DNA from: Streptomyces griseofuscus
GTDB taxonomy: Bacteria > Actinomycetota > Actinomycetes > Streptomycetales > Streptomycetaceae
Reading direction: 5' to 3'
NCBI RefSeq assembly: GCF_014673495.1
Contig: NZ_CP051006.1
Span: forward strand, 2,294,001 to 2,358,000
DNA length: 64,000 bases
Part shown: positions 8,544-17,187 of the stretch, piece after piece
How positions within the stretch are numbered: the stretch's first letter is position 1
Layout: every line of letters starts with the position of its first letter
Notes under the pieces: generated by a model
What the model saw: only the letters and a program-made list of their open reading frames with translations
The model's database searches: none
What the model was told of the DNA's origin: nothing
Translations under genes and position numbers: made by a program

Positions 8544-9856
8544 GCACGATCAACGGCTACTGCGCCCGCCCGAGCGTCCGTGCCGGGGAGGTGCTCCGGC
8601 TGCATATCGCGACGTCGGCCTCTCGTTTCCGCGTCGACTTCTACCGGTGCGGGGCGGCTCCTGAGCACGCGGGGCACGCCGAGTGGCCGGGCCGCGCCGC
8701 CGATCCCGGAACATTCGACGGGGACTGGCAGTGGCCTGCTTACGAGTTCCTCGTACCCCCCGACTGGAGGTCGGGGGTCTACGTGGCCGTGCTGGCCACG
8801 GAGGCGGACTACCGCACGCCATCCATGGACTCTCGTGAGGCGCGGATCCTGCTGGTCGTCACTCCCGCCGCTCCCTCGGGCCGCAAGATCCTTTACAAGA
8901 TCCCGACCTTCACCTACCAGGCCTACAACACGGCCGGCGGCGGTAGCCTGTACAGCGCCTCCCGCGTGACCATGCGCCGCCCCGGGGGCGGCGTCGGGGG
9001 CCCTGTCAAGGGGCTGCCCGACCCTTATGAGGCCGCCTCTCCCCGCCAGACGTTCGCGCACTGGGACGCCCCCTTCATCGCGTGGATGGAGGCGAACGGG
9101 CTGGAGAGCGACTTCTGTACCGATCTGGACCTCCACGAGGGTCGGCTTCTGTACGACGGATACCACCTTCTGCTCTCCACCGGACACGACGAGTACTGGA
9201 GCGCCGAAGGCCGCCGGAACGTCACCGCCTTCCGCGACGCCGGCGGCAACATCGCCAACTTCGGTGCCAACACCTGCTGGTGGCGGGTGGACGTCGCTCC
9301 GAGAGGTGCTGGGCTGAGCTGCGACAAGTTTCCTCCCGGGGCCTCCGCCTCGACGGACCCGGACAGCTCGTACGGCTGCCCGGACCACTGGTGGGAGTCC
9401 GAGCCCGAGAACACCCTGCTCGGCGTGAGCTACCGCAACGGCGGCGGCCACTGGGAGGGCCCCCGCGCACCGCTCGGGTTCACCGTGACAGAGGGGCACC
9501 ACTGGATCTTCTCCGGCACCGGCTTGAAGACGGGCGATGTCTTCGGACGCGAGGCAGCCCTGGTCGGCTACGAATGCGACGGGGCAACGTACGAACTCGA
9601 CGCGGTCGGCCGACCGCGTCCGACGGGCCAGGACGGTACGCCTGAGAACTTCGAGATCCTCGGCATCGCCCCTCTGCCCCCTGACTGGAGCTTCCCTGCC
9701 CGTGAGCCGACGACCAGCCCCCGCGCGGCCACCCTCGGCCTGTACACCGCGGCCGGCACTGTCTTCACGGCCGCGACCACGGACTGGGCGCGCCTGCTGG
9801 CCACCGACCCTCAGGTCGCCTGCATCACCCGCAACGTCATCACTCGACTCTCCTGA
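8540..9856 (+). CDS. N,N-dimethylformamidase beta-subunit-like protein
   Basis: 438 residues resembling the large-subunit C-terminal domain of N,N-dimethylformamidase, recognised from the pattern KIPTFTYQAYN, then STGHDEYWSAEGRRNV and GGNIANFGANTCWWRV. These are the family's conserved tyrosine/histidine-rich and glutamine-amidotransferase-like segments. The known enzyme cleaves a formamide C-N bond with iron, but most homologues are uncharacterised, so an amide hydrolase or glycan-binding role is only inferred. It is translationally coupled to the methyltransferase upstream, with the glycosyltransferase 14 bp downstream. Confidence 0.7.
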   Translation: MSTINGYCARPSVRAGEVLRLHIATSASRFRVDFYRCGAAPEHAGHAEWPGRAADPGTFDGDWQWPAYEFLVPPDWRSGVYVAVLATEADYRTPSMDSREARILLVVTPAAPSGRKILYKIPTFTYQAYNTAGGGSLYSASRVTMRRPGGGVGGPVKGLPDPYEAASPRQTFAHWDAPFIAWMEANGLESDFCTDLDLHEGRLLYDGYHLLLSTGHDEYWSAEGRRNVTAFRDAGGNIANFGANTCWWRVDVAPRGAGLSCDKFPPGASASTDPDSSYGCPDHWWESEPENTLLGVSYRNGGGHWEGPRAPLGFTVTEGHHWIFSGTGLKTGDVFGREAALVGYECDGATYELDAVGRPRPTGQDGTPENFEILGIAPLPPDWSFPAREPTTSPRAATLGLYTAAGTVFTAATTDWARLLATDPQVACITRNVITRLS

Positions 9857-9869
9857 CGAAAGGATCAAC

Positions 9870-11012
9870 GTGTTCGAGTACCCGCGTCCACTCAGCGTGG
9901 TCATCGGCGTCAACGGCATCGGCATGGGGCACTCCGTCAGGCAGAGTGTGATCGCGCAGTACCTTCGCGACCGCGGACACCTCGTGCGGATCGTCACCAA
10001 CGGCTCCGCCCGCGTGGAGTACTTCCGCGATCTCGGCTTCCCCGCGTGGGACGGGTGGATGCCGACGCTTCTTGCACGGGGCGACCGCTTACACGCAGGG
10101 GATGCCGTGCGCGCCAACGTCTGGCAGACACCCGCCGGTGCCGCCAAGCACCTGCGTCTGCGCCGGATACTTCGGGACACCGGTGTCCCGGACGTGTTCA
10201 TCACCGACTACGAGCCCAACACCCCGCGTCTGGCTTACCACTTCGGGAAGCCGCTGATCTCCGTCGACCAGCAGAGCAAGTACCGGCACCTCGACCTGCC
10301 TCCTGTCGGCCGGTACGCCCGCACCGCTGACGAGCAGCGTCTGCGCTACTTCGCGCCCCACGTCGATCGGTCGTTCATCTGCTCCTTCGTCCCTCTCAAG
10401 GCCGACGACCAGAAGCTGGAGTTCATCGCGCCTGTCGTCCCCGACGTGGTTCGGTCCGCCCGGGTCAGCACCGAGCCCCTCGCTACGGCCTACTTCTCAC
10501 GCTACTTCGACCACGGTCCGGAGGAGTCCGTCCGGGCCCTTGCCGAGATCTTCCGCAAGCATGTCCCGGATCGTGCCCTGCGCATCTACGCCCAGGCGTC
10601 AGAGACCAGGGATCTGCGCCAGTACGCCGACGAGAGGATCGAGATCTGCACCTTCGACCGTGAGGCATTCATCGCCGACATGGCACGCTCCGAGGTGGTC
10701 TTCTCCAACGCCGGCTTCAACCTCATCAGCGAAGCCTTCGTACTCGGCAAACCGGTCCACCTGATCCCTCTCCCCACCTATGACCAGCACTGGTGCGCCA
10801 AGGTCGTCCACGAGGCGGAACTGGGCACCGCATCACCGCACATCATCCCCGGAGCTGTACTCGACTTCCTCAGCCGAAGCCGGGAACTTCACAACAACGT
10901 CGTACGCCACCGGGACCAGCACCTCTTGGCCGACCCACGGGAACGGATCGCCTCCTGTCTGGAGACACTTCCCGCGACCAGTCAACGGCCCCTCGCACCA
11001 TCCGCACGGTAG
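9870..11012 (+). CDS. glycosyltransferase, MurG/GT28-like
   Basis: 380 residues from the GTG at 9870, with GAAAGGA 5 bp upstream. The N-terminal loop VNGIGMGHSVRQ is the acceptor-side loop typical of GT-B proteins related to MurG and UDP-glucuronosyltransferases. The C-terminal FSNAGFNLISEAFVLGKPVHLIPLP is the donor nucleotide-binding half with the conserved Gly/Glu/Pro pattern. It probably transfers a sugar to a lipid or small acceptor in the cytoplasm. The codon at 10089-10091 is TTA, which predicts bldA control. The sugar could come from the dehydrogenase and epimerase at 15.9-18.2 kb (inference). Confidence 0.82.
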   Translation: MFEYPRPLSVVIGVNGIGMGHSVRQSVIAQYLRDRGHLVRIVTNGSARVEYFRDLGFPAWDGWMPTLLARGDRLHAGDAVRANVWQTPAGAAKHLRLRRILRDTGVPDVFITDYEPNTPRLAYHFGKPLISVDQQSKYRHLDLPPVGRYARTADEQRLRYFAPHVDRSFICSFVPLKADDQKLEFIAPVVPDVVRSARVSTEPLATAYFSRYFDHGPEESVRALAEIFRKHVPDRALRIYAQASETRDLRQYADERIEICTFDREAFIADMARSEVVFSNAGFNLISEAFVLGKPVHLIPLPTYDQHWCAKVVHEAELGTASPHIIPGAVLDFLSRSRELHNNVVRHRDQHLLADPRERIASCLETLPATSQRPLAPSAR

Positions 11013-11018
11013 GCGGCC

Positions 11019-12614
11019 ATGGCGACTCCCCCGCTCCCCGTCTCCCTCGGCATCGGAGTATCAGCGGCTACCGTCGTGGCCTGCTATCGCTTTGTGGTCT
11101 CTCCGGCTGTACGAGCCCTCGCCCGCCGCCGCCGAGTCCTGCTGGCCGTGGTTATCGCACTCCCTCTCACGGTACTGGCCGCGTTCCGGCCGTCACCCGA
11201 GCCCGGCCCACTGCGCTGGTTCGTCATCATCGTGATTGTCCTGCTCACCTGGCAGGGGGCGACCAGCGACTACGACGTCACAGAGCCCATCGCGCCCCAG
11301 CGCCTCGACAAACGGCTCCTGCTCCTCCTCGCGGCTGCCTCGTGTCTGTGGCCGGCGGCCCTGCTGCCGTGGATGGCCGTGCACTGCGGCAGGCTGCGCG
11401 GCTGGAAGCACCACGCCATGATGCCCCTGCGTCTGCTCAAGGCGTACCTCGCCTGGTTCTTCGTGGCGATGCTCTTCGGTGCCTCGTGTTCCGTAGCGGC
11501 GCTGCTGCTGGTCCTCGGCTGCGTCTCGTTCTCCCACTACGTCAAACCGGTGTGGAGCAAGGCCCGCCTCGGTCCGCACCTCTGGTCGTGGGCCTGGTAC
11601 AACCGCACCCACTACCTCATGGCCTCCGCCTACTCCTGGGGTTGGGCACGCTTCCTGCGAGCCGAGACCACGGCCCGAGTGCTGCGCCGGGCACGCGTCC
11701 TCGATCGGCCCGTCAACTTCCTCACGATGGCCGTCGAGGGCGCTGGACTCATCGCGTTCCTCGACCGCCGTCTGCTCATCGTGCTCCTCCTGACAACCGC
11801 CCTCTTCAACTTCGTCGTCGCCCTCGCCTCCGGAATCCTCTTCTGGGAGAACATCGGCGCCAACGTCGCCCTCGCGATCACCGTCACGCTGCTTCCCGGT
11901 GCGGAGTACGGCCCGGCGTTCGGCGCGGCCGGCACACTGATCGCGCTCGTCCTGCTCCTGCTCAGCAGCGCCGACCTGCTGTGGCAGCCCTGGCACCTCG
12001 GGTGGTGGGACTCGCCCTTCACGGCACGTGTCCACTGGCAGGTCGAGACCGTCTCAGGGGCGAGGTTCGGTCTCTACAACGACTTCATGTGCCCCTACGA
12101 GCGCGAGTACGGCCGCGTCCTGGGCTACTTCCTCACCGACGAGCCCGTCCTCCACGGCCACCTCGGCATCGTCTGGGACCGGGAACTGCGTGACCTCCTC
12201 GTCCAGGCGGACGGCGACCGGGACCGACTGCACGCGCTCAAGCAGACCTACGGACGCGTACAGGCGGACGAGGAACAGGCGCGCGAACACATCGCCTACC
12301 TGACCAGGATGTTCACCCAGCTCAACGCCGGCGCGCAGAAAGGCCCCCTGTCCCGATCACTGCGCCGTCTCAAGGCCCCGGGCGGCCAGCTCTACGGGTG
12401 GGGCGACCTTCCTCCTTACCGCGGTGAGGAAGCGGTCCGCCGCATCACGATCCGCTATGAGGAGCGCTTCTACCGCCCCTCCACCGGCGACTTCGTCCTG
12501 CTCACCAACCGCACCGTGCAGGAGATCGACCTCCTGACACCCGGCCCAGACCACGGGAGTACCTCATGCGCAAAGTCTTCGTCGACTGCGGCGCGAACCT
12601 CGGAATCGTGCTGA
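11019..12614 (+). CDS. polytopic membrane protein with a soluble C-terminal domain
   Basis: 531 residues with about nine or ten hydrophobic segments in residues 1-330 (for example VLLAVVIALPLTVLAAF and LLIVLLLTTALFNFVVALAS), then a soluble tail of about 200 residues. The middle contains ARLGPHLWSWAWYNRTHYL and ENIGANVALAI. I do not recognise a family. It lies directly after the glycosyltransferase (6 bp) and overlaps the FkbM gene by 49 bp. The position suggests a flippase, polymerase or membrane anchor for the glycosylated product, which is inference only. Confidence 0.65.
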   Translation: MATPPLPVSLGIGVSAATVVACYRFVVSPAVRALARRRRVLLAVVIALPLTVLAAFRPSPEPGPLRWFVIIVIVLLTWQGATSDYDVTEPIAPQRLDKRLLLLLAAASCLWPAALLPWMAVHCGRLRGWKHHAMMPLRLLKAYLAWFFVAMLFGASCSVAALLLVLGCVSFSHYVKPVWSKARLGPHLWSWAWYNRTHYLMASAYSWGWARFLRAETTARVLRRARVLDRPVNFLTMAVEGAGLIAFLDRRLLIVLLLTTALFNFVVALASGILFWENIGANVALAITVTLLPGAEYGPAFGAAGTLIALVLLLLSSADLLWQPWHLGWWDSPFTARVHWQVETVSGARFGLYNDFMCPYEREYGRVLGYFLTDEPVLHGHLGIVWDRELRDLLVQADGDRDRLHALKQTYGRVQADEEQAREHIAYLTRMFTQLNAGAQKGPLSRSLRRLKAPGGQLYGWGDLPPYRGEEAVRRITIRYEERFYRPSTGDFVLLTNRTVQEIDLLTPGPDHGSTSCAKSSSTAARTSESC

Positions 12615-13120
12615 ACCGCTTCATCCACGAACTTCCCGACCACGACTTCTACGCGTTCGAGCCCAACAAGGACCTGCACCCTTCCATCCACCAGCAGGTC
12701 GCGCAGGCCTTCTACTCCCCGCGCGTCAAGATCTCCCAGAGCGCGGTATGGACCCACGACGGGACGATCGACCTCTTCCTCGGCCACCACGAGAGCTCCA
12801 CCGTGATGCCCGGCAAGCGCGTACCGCCGGTGTATGACCGGCAGATCGACTACAGCTCACCTGTCCCTGTCCCCGCGACCGACTTCAGTTCGTGGCTGCG
12901 CCGGACCGTCACCGCCGACGACCACGTCGTCGTGAAGATGGACATCGAGGGCGCCGAGTATCCGGTCCTCAGCAAGCTGCTCGCCGACGGGACGATCAAC
13001 CTCGTCTCCGTGCTGTACATCGAGTGGCACTACGACCGCTTCCCCGCCATGAGTCGAGCCGACCACGACCAGGTCGCAAACGCCGTATCCGCCTGTGTCG
13101 AAGTCCGGGAATGGGACTGA
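12566..13120 (+). CDS. FkbM-family methyltransferase
   Basis: 184 residues. The N-terminus KVFVDCGANLGIVLNRF is the glycine-rich SAM loop, YAFEPNK is the acidic strand-2 site, and VVVKMDIEGAEYPVL is the hallmark FkbM motif. FkbM proteins usually O-methylate sugars or polyketide hydroxyls. It overlaps the membrane protein gene by 49 bp in another frame. The codons inside the overlap favour this frame from the ATG at 12566. It probably decorates the product of the upstream glycosyltransferase. Confidence 0.82.
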   Translation: MRKVFVDCGANLGIVLNRFIHELPDHDFYAFEPNKDLHPSIHQQVAQAFYSPRVKISQSAVWTHDGTIDLFLGHHESSTVMPGKRVPPVYDRQIDYSSPVPVPATDFSSWLRRTVTADDHVVVKMDIEGAEYPVLSKLLADGTINLVSVLYIEWHYDRFPAMSRADHDQVANAVSACVEVREWD

Positions 13121-13143
13121 CCCGAAGGAGGGGACACCACGCC

Positions 13144-13782
13144 ATGCACTCGAAGCAGATCTACCTGATCAAGCACGGTGAGACAGAGGAGAACCTGCGG
13201 GGCATCCACCAGGGCCAGGCGCTCGGCGGCAGCCTCAGCCAGCGCGGAGTCGACGACATCCGCAAGGTCGGCGACAGCCTGGCAGCAGCCGGCATCACCG
13301 TGGACCAGATGCTCCTCAGTCCGATGTCCCGCTGTCGGCAGTCCGCCGCGCTGCTGGCCGCCACGCTCGCCCCCGCCGACGTACGAGTCGACGAGCGCCT
13401 GGCCGCCAAGAACAGCGGCTACCTCGGAGGCCGGCCCAGGGACCTCGCAGTAGCGGAAGCGAACCGCCGAGGCGTCCCCATCCACCAGCTCCGCACGCCG
13501 GGCGGCGAGTCGTCCGAGGACGTGCAGGCCCGCTACATGCGCCTGTGGGACGACGTCTGTGCGGGACCGAACCGCACAACCGTCCTCGTCGGGCACGGCG
13601 GAGGAATCGCCTGCCTGCTGCTACGGCTGACCGGGCAGGGCTTCGATCGCTACCTCGATCACGTGCCCGGATCCGCAGGCGTCACATGGGTTGAGGTTGG
13701 CGGCACCGCTCCACGAATCCGGCTGATTAACGTGCCGGGTGCGGACCTGCCCGGTCGGCTCAGCACCCGTACCGACCGATGA
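13144..13782 (+). CDS. histidine phosphatase (phosphoglycerate-mutase superfamily)
   Basis: 212 residues from the ATG at 13144, preceded by AAGGAGGGGA 9 bp upstream. The catalytic motif is IKHGETEEN (the family usually has RHGET; here Lys replaces Arg), with a second His in VLVGHGGGI. Members dephosphorylate sugars, nucleotides or small metabolites. It is the last gene of the plus-strand run and converges on the methionyl-tRNA synthetase 33 bp away. No terminator hairpin stands out in that gap. Confidence 0.82.
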   Translation: MHSKQIYLIKHGETEENLRGIHQGQALGGSLSQRGVDDIRKVGDSLAAAGITVDQMLLSPMSRCRQSAALLAATLAPADVRVDERLAAKNSGYLGGRPRDLAVAEANRRGVPIHQLRTPGGESSEDVQARYMRLWDDVCAGPNRTTVLVGHGGGIACLLLRLTGQGFDRYLDHVPGSAGVTWVEVGGTAPRIRLINVPGADLPGRLSTRTDR

Positions 13783-13814
13783 GAGCGCGGGCGGTACAGG
13801 TGCGAGAGATGCGG

Positions 13815-15539
13815 TCAGGCGTCCTCGGAGCCGCCGAATCGCTCCCGGTAGGACTCCAGATCCTCCTCAGTGATCTTGGTGAAGAGCACCGGCGGAACGG
13901 TGAACGCAGTCCCGGCCGGAACGGTGTCCAGGGCCTTGGCCTGCTCGGCGGTCACCCACCTAGCGGTGTCGCCCTCCAGCGCGAAGGCACCACGCATGGC
14001 AGCAGCAGTGGACGGAATGAACGGCTCGGAGACCACCGCATACAGGTGGATCAGGTTCATTGCGGTGCGCAGGGTCAGCGCGGCGCCGTCCGGGTCGGTC
14101 TTGATCTCCAGCCAGGGCGCCTTCTCCTCCAGGTAGGAGTTGCCCGCGGACCACAGCGCGCGCAGCGCAGCGGCGGCCTTGCGGAACTGGAGCGCCTCCA
14201 TGTGCTCCTCGTATTCGGCGAGGAGCCGGGCGATCTCCTCACCCAGCTTCGCCTCCGCCTCACCGACCGAGTGGCCCGCCGGGACCTCGTCGCCGAACCG
14301 CTTGCGCGAGAAGGACAGCACGCGGTTGACGAAGTTCCCCAGGGTGTCAGCCAGGTCCTTGTTGACCGTGGCGGTGAAGTGCTCCCAAGTGAACGACGAG
14401 TCGTCGGACTCCGGAGCGTTGGCGATCAGGAAGTAGCGCCAGTAGTCGCCGGGCAGGATCTCCAGGGCCGCGTCCGTGAAGACGCCTCGCTTCTGGGACG
14501 TGGAGAACTTGCCGCCGTAGTACGTCAGCCAGTTGAAGCCCTTGACGAAGTCGACCTTCTTCCACGGCTCGCGCACCCCCAGCTCGGTCGCAGGGAACAT
14601 CACCGTGTGGAAGGGGACGTTGTCCTTCGCCATGAACTGGGTGTAGCGGACAGTGTCGTCCGCCTCGTACCACCACGACTTCCAGTCACGGACCTCGCCA
14701 TCCGAAGCGGCGTCCGCCCACTCCTTCGTCGCGCCGATGTACTCGATCGGGGCATCGAACCAGACGTAGAAGACCTTGCCCTCGGCCGCGAGCTCCGGCC
14801 AGGTGTCGGCAGGGACCGGGACGCCCCAGTCCAGGTCGCGGGTGATCGCCCGGTCGTGCAGTCCCTCGGTCAGCCACTTGCGGGCGATGGAGGAGGAGAG
14901 CTGCGGCCACTCCTCGCCGACCGCGTCGATCCACGCCTCGACCTCGTGCTGGAGCTTGGACTGCAGCAGGAAGAGGTGCTTTGTCTCGCGGACCTCCAGC
15001 TCCGTGGAGCCACTGATCGCCGAGCGCGGGTTGAGCAGGTCGGTCGGGTCGAGGACGCGAGTGCAGTTCTCGCACTGGTCGCCACGGGCCTTGTCGTAGC
15101 CGCAGTGCGGGCAGGTGCCCTCGACGTAGCGGTCCGGCAGGAAACGGCCGTCGACAGGCGAGTACACCTGACGGATGGCGCGCTCCTCGATGAAGCCGTT
15201 GTCGTTCAGCTTGCGCGCAAAGTGCTGGGTGATCTCGACGTTCTGCTGCGACGAGCTGCGCCCGAAGTAGTCGAAGGCCAGCTCGAACCCGTCGTACACG
15301 GCCTTCTGCGCGTCATGGGCCTGAGCGCAGAACCCCTCGACCGAGAGTCCGGCCTCCTTGGCGGCCAGTTCGGCCGGCGTGCCGTGCTCATCGGTGGCGC
15401 AGATGTAGAGGACGTCGTGGCCGCGCTGGCGGAGGTACCGGGAGTACACATCCGCCGGAAGCATCGACCCGACCATGTTGCCCAGGTGCTTGATCCCGTT
15501 GATGTAGGGAAGCGCGCTGGTGATCAGGTGTCGAGCCAT
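13815..15539 (-). CDS. metG: methionyl-tRNA synthetase, E. coli/archaeal-like type with KFSTS loop
   Basis: 574 residues. The class I HIGH signature reads HLGN ([10 protein letters not shown], residues 13-22). A four-Cys zinc knuckle [17 protein letters not shown] lies at about 145. The KMSKS loop is [11 protein letters not shown], with Thr in place of the second Lys. The anticodon-binding helical bundle follows ([14 protein letters not shown]). It charges tRNA-Met. I took the ATG at 15539 (MARHLI) with GGAG 9 bp upstream; an ATG at 15554 has no ribosome site. Streptomyces usually also carries a KMSKS-type enzyme, so this may be a second, inhibitor-tolerant copy (inference). Confidence 0.88.
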   Translation of the reverse strand: MARHLITSALPYINGIKHLGNMVGSMLPADVYSRYLRQRGHDVLYICATDEHGTPAELAAKEAGLSVEGFCAQAHDAQKAVYDGFELAFDYFGRSSSQQNVEITQHFARKLNDNGFIEERAIRQVYSPVDGRFLPDRYVEGTCPHCGYDKARGDQCENCTRVLDPTDLLNPRSAISGSTELEVRETKHLFLLQSKLQHEVEAWIDAVGEEWPQLSSSIARKWLTEGLHDRAITRDLDWGVPVPADTWPELAAEGKVFYVWFDAPIEYIGATKEWADAASDGEVRDWKSWWYEADDTVRYTQFMAKDNVPFHTVMFPATELGVREPWKKVDFVKGFNWLTYYGGKFSTSQKRGVFTDAALEILPGDYWRYFLIANAPESDDSSFTWEHFTATVNKDLADTLGNFVNRVLSFSRKRFGDEVPAGHSVGEAEAKLGEEIARLLAEYEEHMEALQFRKAAAALRALWSAGNSYLEEKAPWLEIKTDPDGAALTLRTAMNLIHLYAVVSEPFIPSTAAAMRGAFALEGDTARWVTAEQAKALDTVPAGTAFTVPPVLFTKITEEDLESYRERFGGSEDA

Positions 15540-15880
15540 CCTCGGATGCTCCATTTCGTACGTACGGCGCCGGAGCCGGTGCCACGGCGGGCCAAAGTCG
15601 GGACGCCGCAGCCGTCACGATCGCTCAGCTCGCGGCTTGACGACACTCACCGTGACGATACGGGTCTCCAGGCCACCGCCATCGTATCGAACCAGCGGTT
15701 TGCCTTTCCCACAGGTTTCGCGACCTGCATGCCCAGAGCCAAGAAGGCGCTCGGCCGTCCGAGACAGGCGGCCAAGCGAGTCTCGTACGGCCGAGGCGCC
15801 TCCCATCTTAGAGCGTCCGCAGCGCCGACGGTCTACATGCACCGCCCTCGTCCCCGCCCGAAGCCCAAGAGGTGGACAGC
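15540..15880. other. 341-bp divergent intergenic region
   Basis: This region lies between the minus-strand tRNA synthetase and the plus-strand nucleotide-sugar dehydrogenase. It must contain both promoters. I see no RNA gene, no clear T-box element and no convincing open frame. AAGAGGTGG at its right end is the ribosome site for the dehydrogenase. Confidence 0.4.
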
Positions 15881-17176
15881 ATGATCAAATACCGCGAGTT
15901 CCAGCAGCTCCGCGTCGTCGTAGTCGGGCAGGGATACGTCGGACTCCCGCTCGCCGTCAGAGCCGCTGAGATCGGGCACCGGGTCGTCGGCTTCGATGTG
16001 GACGCCCAGCGCGTCAAGCGGCTCGTACGCGCGGAGTCATACATCGAAGACATCCCGGACTCACGCCTTGCTCCGCTCCTTGCCGCCGGCGTCTATCTCC
16101 CGACCATCGACCCGGCCGACTGCGCGAACTTCGACGTAGCGATCGTCACGGTCCCCACGCCCCTTCGGGACGGGGTCCCGGACCTCTCCCACGTCGAGGC
16201 AGCCGCACGGATGCTTGGCCAACACCTCACACGCGGAGCGACCGTAATCCTGGAGTCCACTACCTATCCCGGCACGACCGAGGAAGTCTTCGGCCCACTC
16301 CTCGAAAGCGCCTCCCGCCTGACCGCCGGCCAGGACTTCCGCCTCGGCTACAGCCCCGAGCGCATAGACCCTGGAAACGCCACGTGGAAGCTGGAGAACA
16401 CTCCCAAGGTCATCTCGGGCATCGACCCCGCGTCCAAGGAAGCCGTCCACCACTTCTACGCGTCCCTCGTCGAGAGGGTCGTCCCGGTCACCAGCTGCAA
16501 GGAGGCCGAGCTGACCAAGCTGCTCGAGAACACCTTCCGGCACGTGAACATCGCCCTCGCGAATGAGCTGGCCATCTTCGCCCACGAGCTGGACATCGAT
16601 GTGTGGTCGGCGATCGACGCGGCCTCCACCAAGCCGTTCGGATTCATGCGCTTCACGCCGGGCCCGGGTGTCGGAGGCCACTGCCTGCCCATCGACCCTT
16701 CGTATCTCTCCTGGCGCGTCCAGCGCACCCTGGGCCGCAACTTCCGCTTCGTCGAGCTGGCGAACGACGTCAACAACCACATGCCCGACTACGTGGTCCG
16801 GCGCCTCATCGACGGCCTCAACCGGCGCAGGAAGTCCGTCAACGGTTCTCGGGTCCTGCTGCTCGGCCTCGCTTACAAGGCCAACACCGGGGACGCCCGC
16901 GAGACTCCGGCGGCCCGCATCGCCGAGCTGCTCATCGGCATGGGTGCAGTGGTCCAGGCGGCCGACCCTCACGTCCTCGACGACGCTCACCCTCGGGCTG
17001 CCGACCTGGAGAAGCTCCAGCGAGTGGAGGTAACCCCCGAGTGTCTCGCGGCAGCCGACGCAGTGGTCCTGCTCGCCGACCACGACGCCTTCGACTTTCC
17101 CCTGATCACTGCACACGCCCCGTACATCCTCGACTGCCGCCGTCGGCTCGCCGGCGCGCACGTCGACTCTCTCTGA
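15881..17176 (+). CDS. UDP-sugar 6-dehydrogenase (UDP-GlcNAc/ManNAc type)
   Basis: 431 residues. The N-terminal Rossmann motif VVVVGQGYVGLPLA, the substrate-site pattern GYSPERIDPGN, the catalytic-Cys segment GVGGHCLPIDPSYLSW and the C-terminal NAD-fold GLAYKANTGDARETPA define the WecC/WbpA/UGD family. It oxidises C6 of a nucleotide sugar to a uronic acid with two NAD+. The GHCLPIDP version favours N-acetylhexosamine substrates over UDP-glucose. I chose the ATG at 15881 because AGAGGTGG lies 5 bp upstream; a GTG at 15872 is also in frame. The epimerase starts 11 bp downstream. Confidence 0.9.
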   Translation: MIKYREFQQLRVVVVGQGYVGLPLAVRAAEIGHRVVGFDVDAQRVKRLVRAESYIEDIPDSRLAPLLAAGVYLPTIDPADCANFDVAIVTVPTPLRDGVPDLSHVEAAARMLGQHLTRGATVILESTTYPGTTEEVFGPLLESASRLTAGQDFRLGYSPERIDPGNATWKLENTPKVISGIDPASKEAVHHFYASLVERVVPVTSCKEAELTKLLENTFRHVNIALANELAIFAHELDIDVWSAIDAASTKPFGFMRFTPGPGVGGHCLPIDPSYLSWRVQRTLGRNFRFVELANDVNNHMPDYVVRRLIDGLNRRRKSVNGSRVLLLGLAYKANTGDARETPAARIAELLIGMGAVVQAADPHVLDDAHPRAADLEKLQRVEVTPECLAAADAVVLLADHDAFDFPLITAHAPYILDCRRRLAGAHVDSL

Positions 17177-17187
17177 AGGGAAGCCAC

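Noticed and set aside
13782..13815. Terminator between the histidine phosphatase and the tRNA synthetase
   Set aside because: The 33-bp convergent gap has no inverted repeat of useful length.
15540..15600. Possible T-box leader for the methionyl-tRNA synthetase (a GTGGCACCGG-like string on the minus strand)
   Set aside because: Only a weak match to the T-box core; no specifier stem, AG bulge or antiterminator pairing could be drawn.
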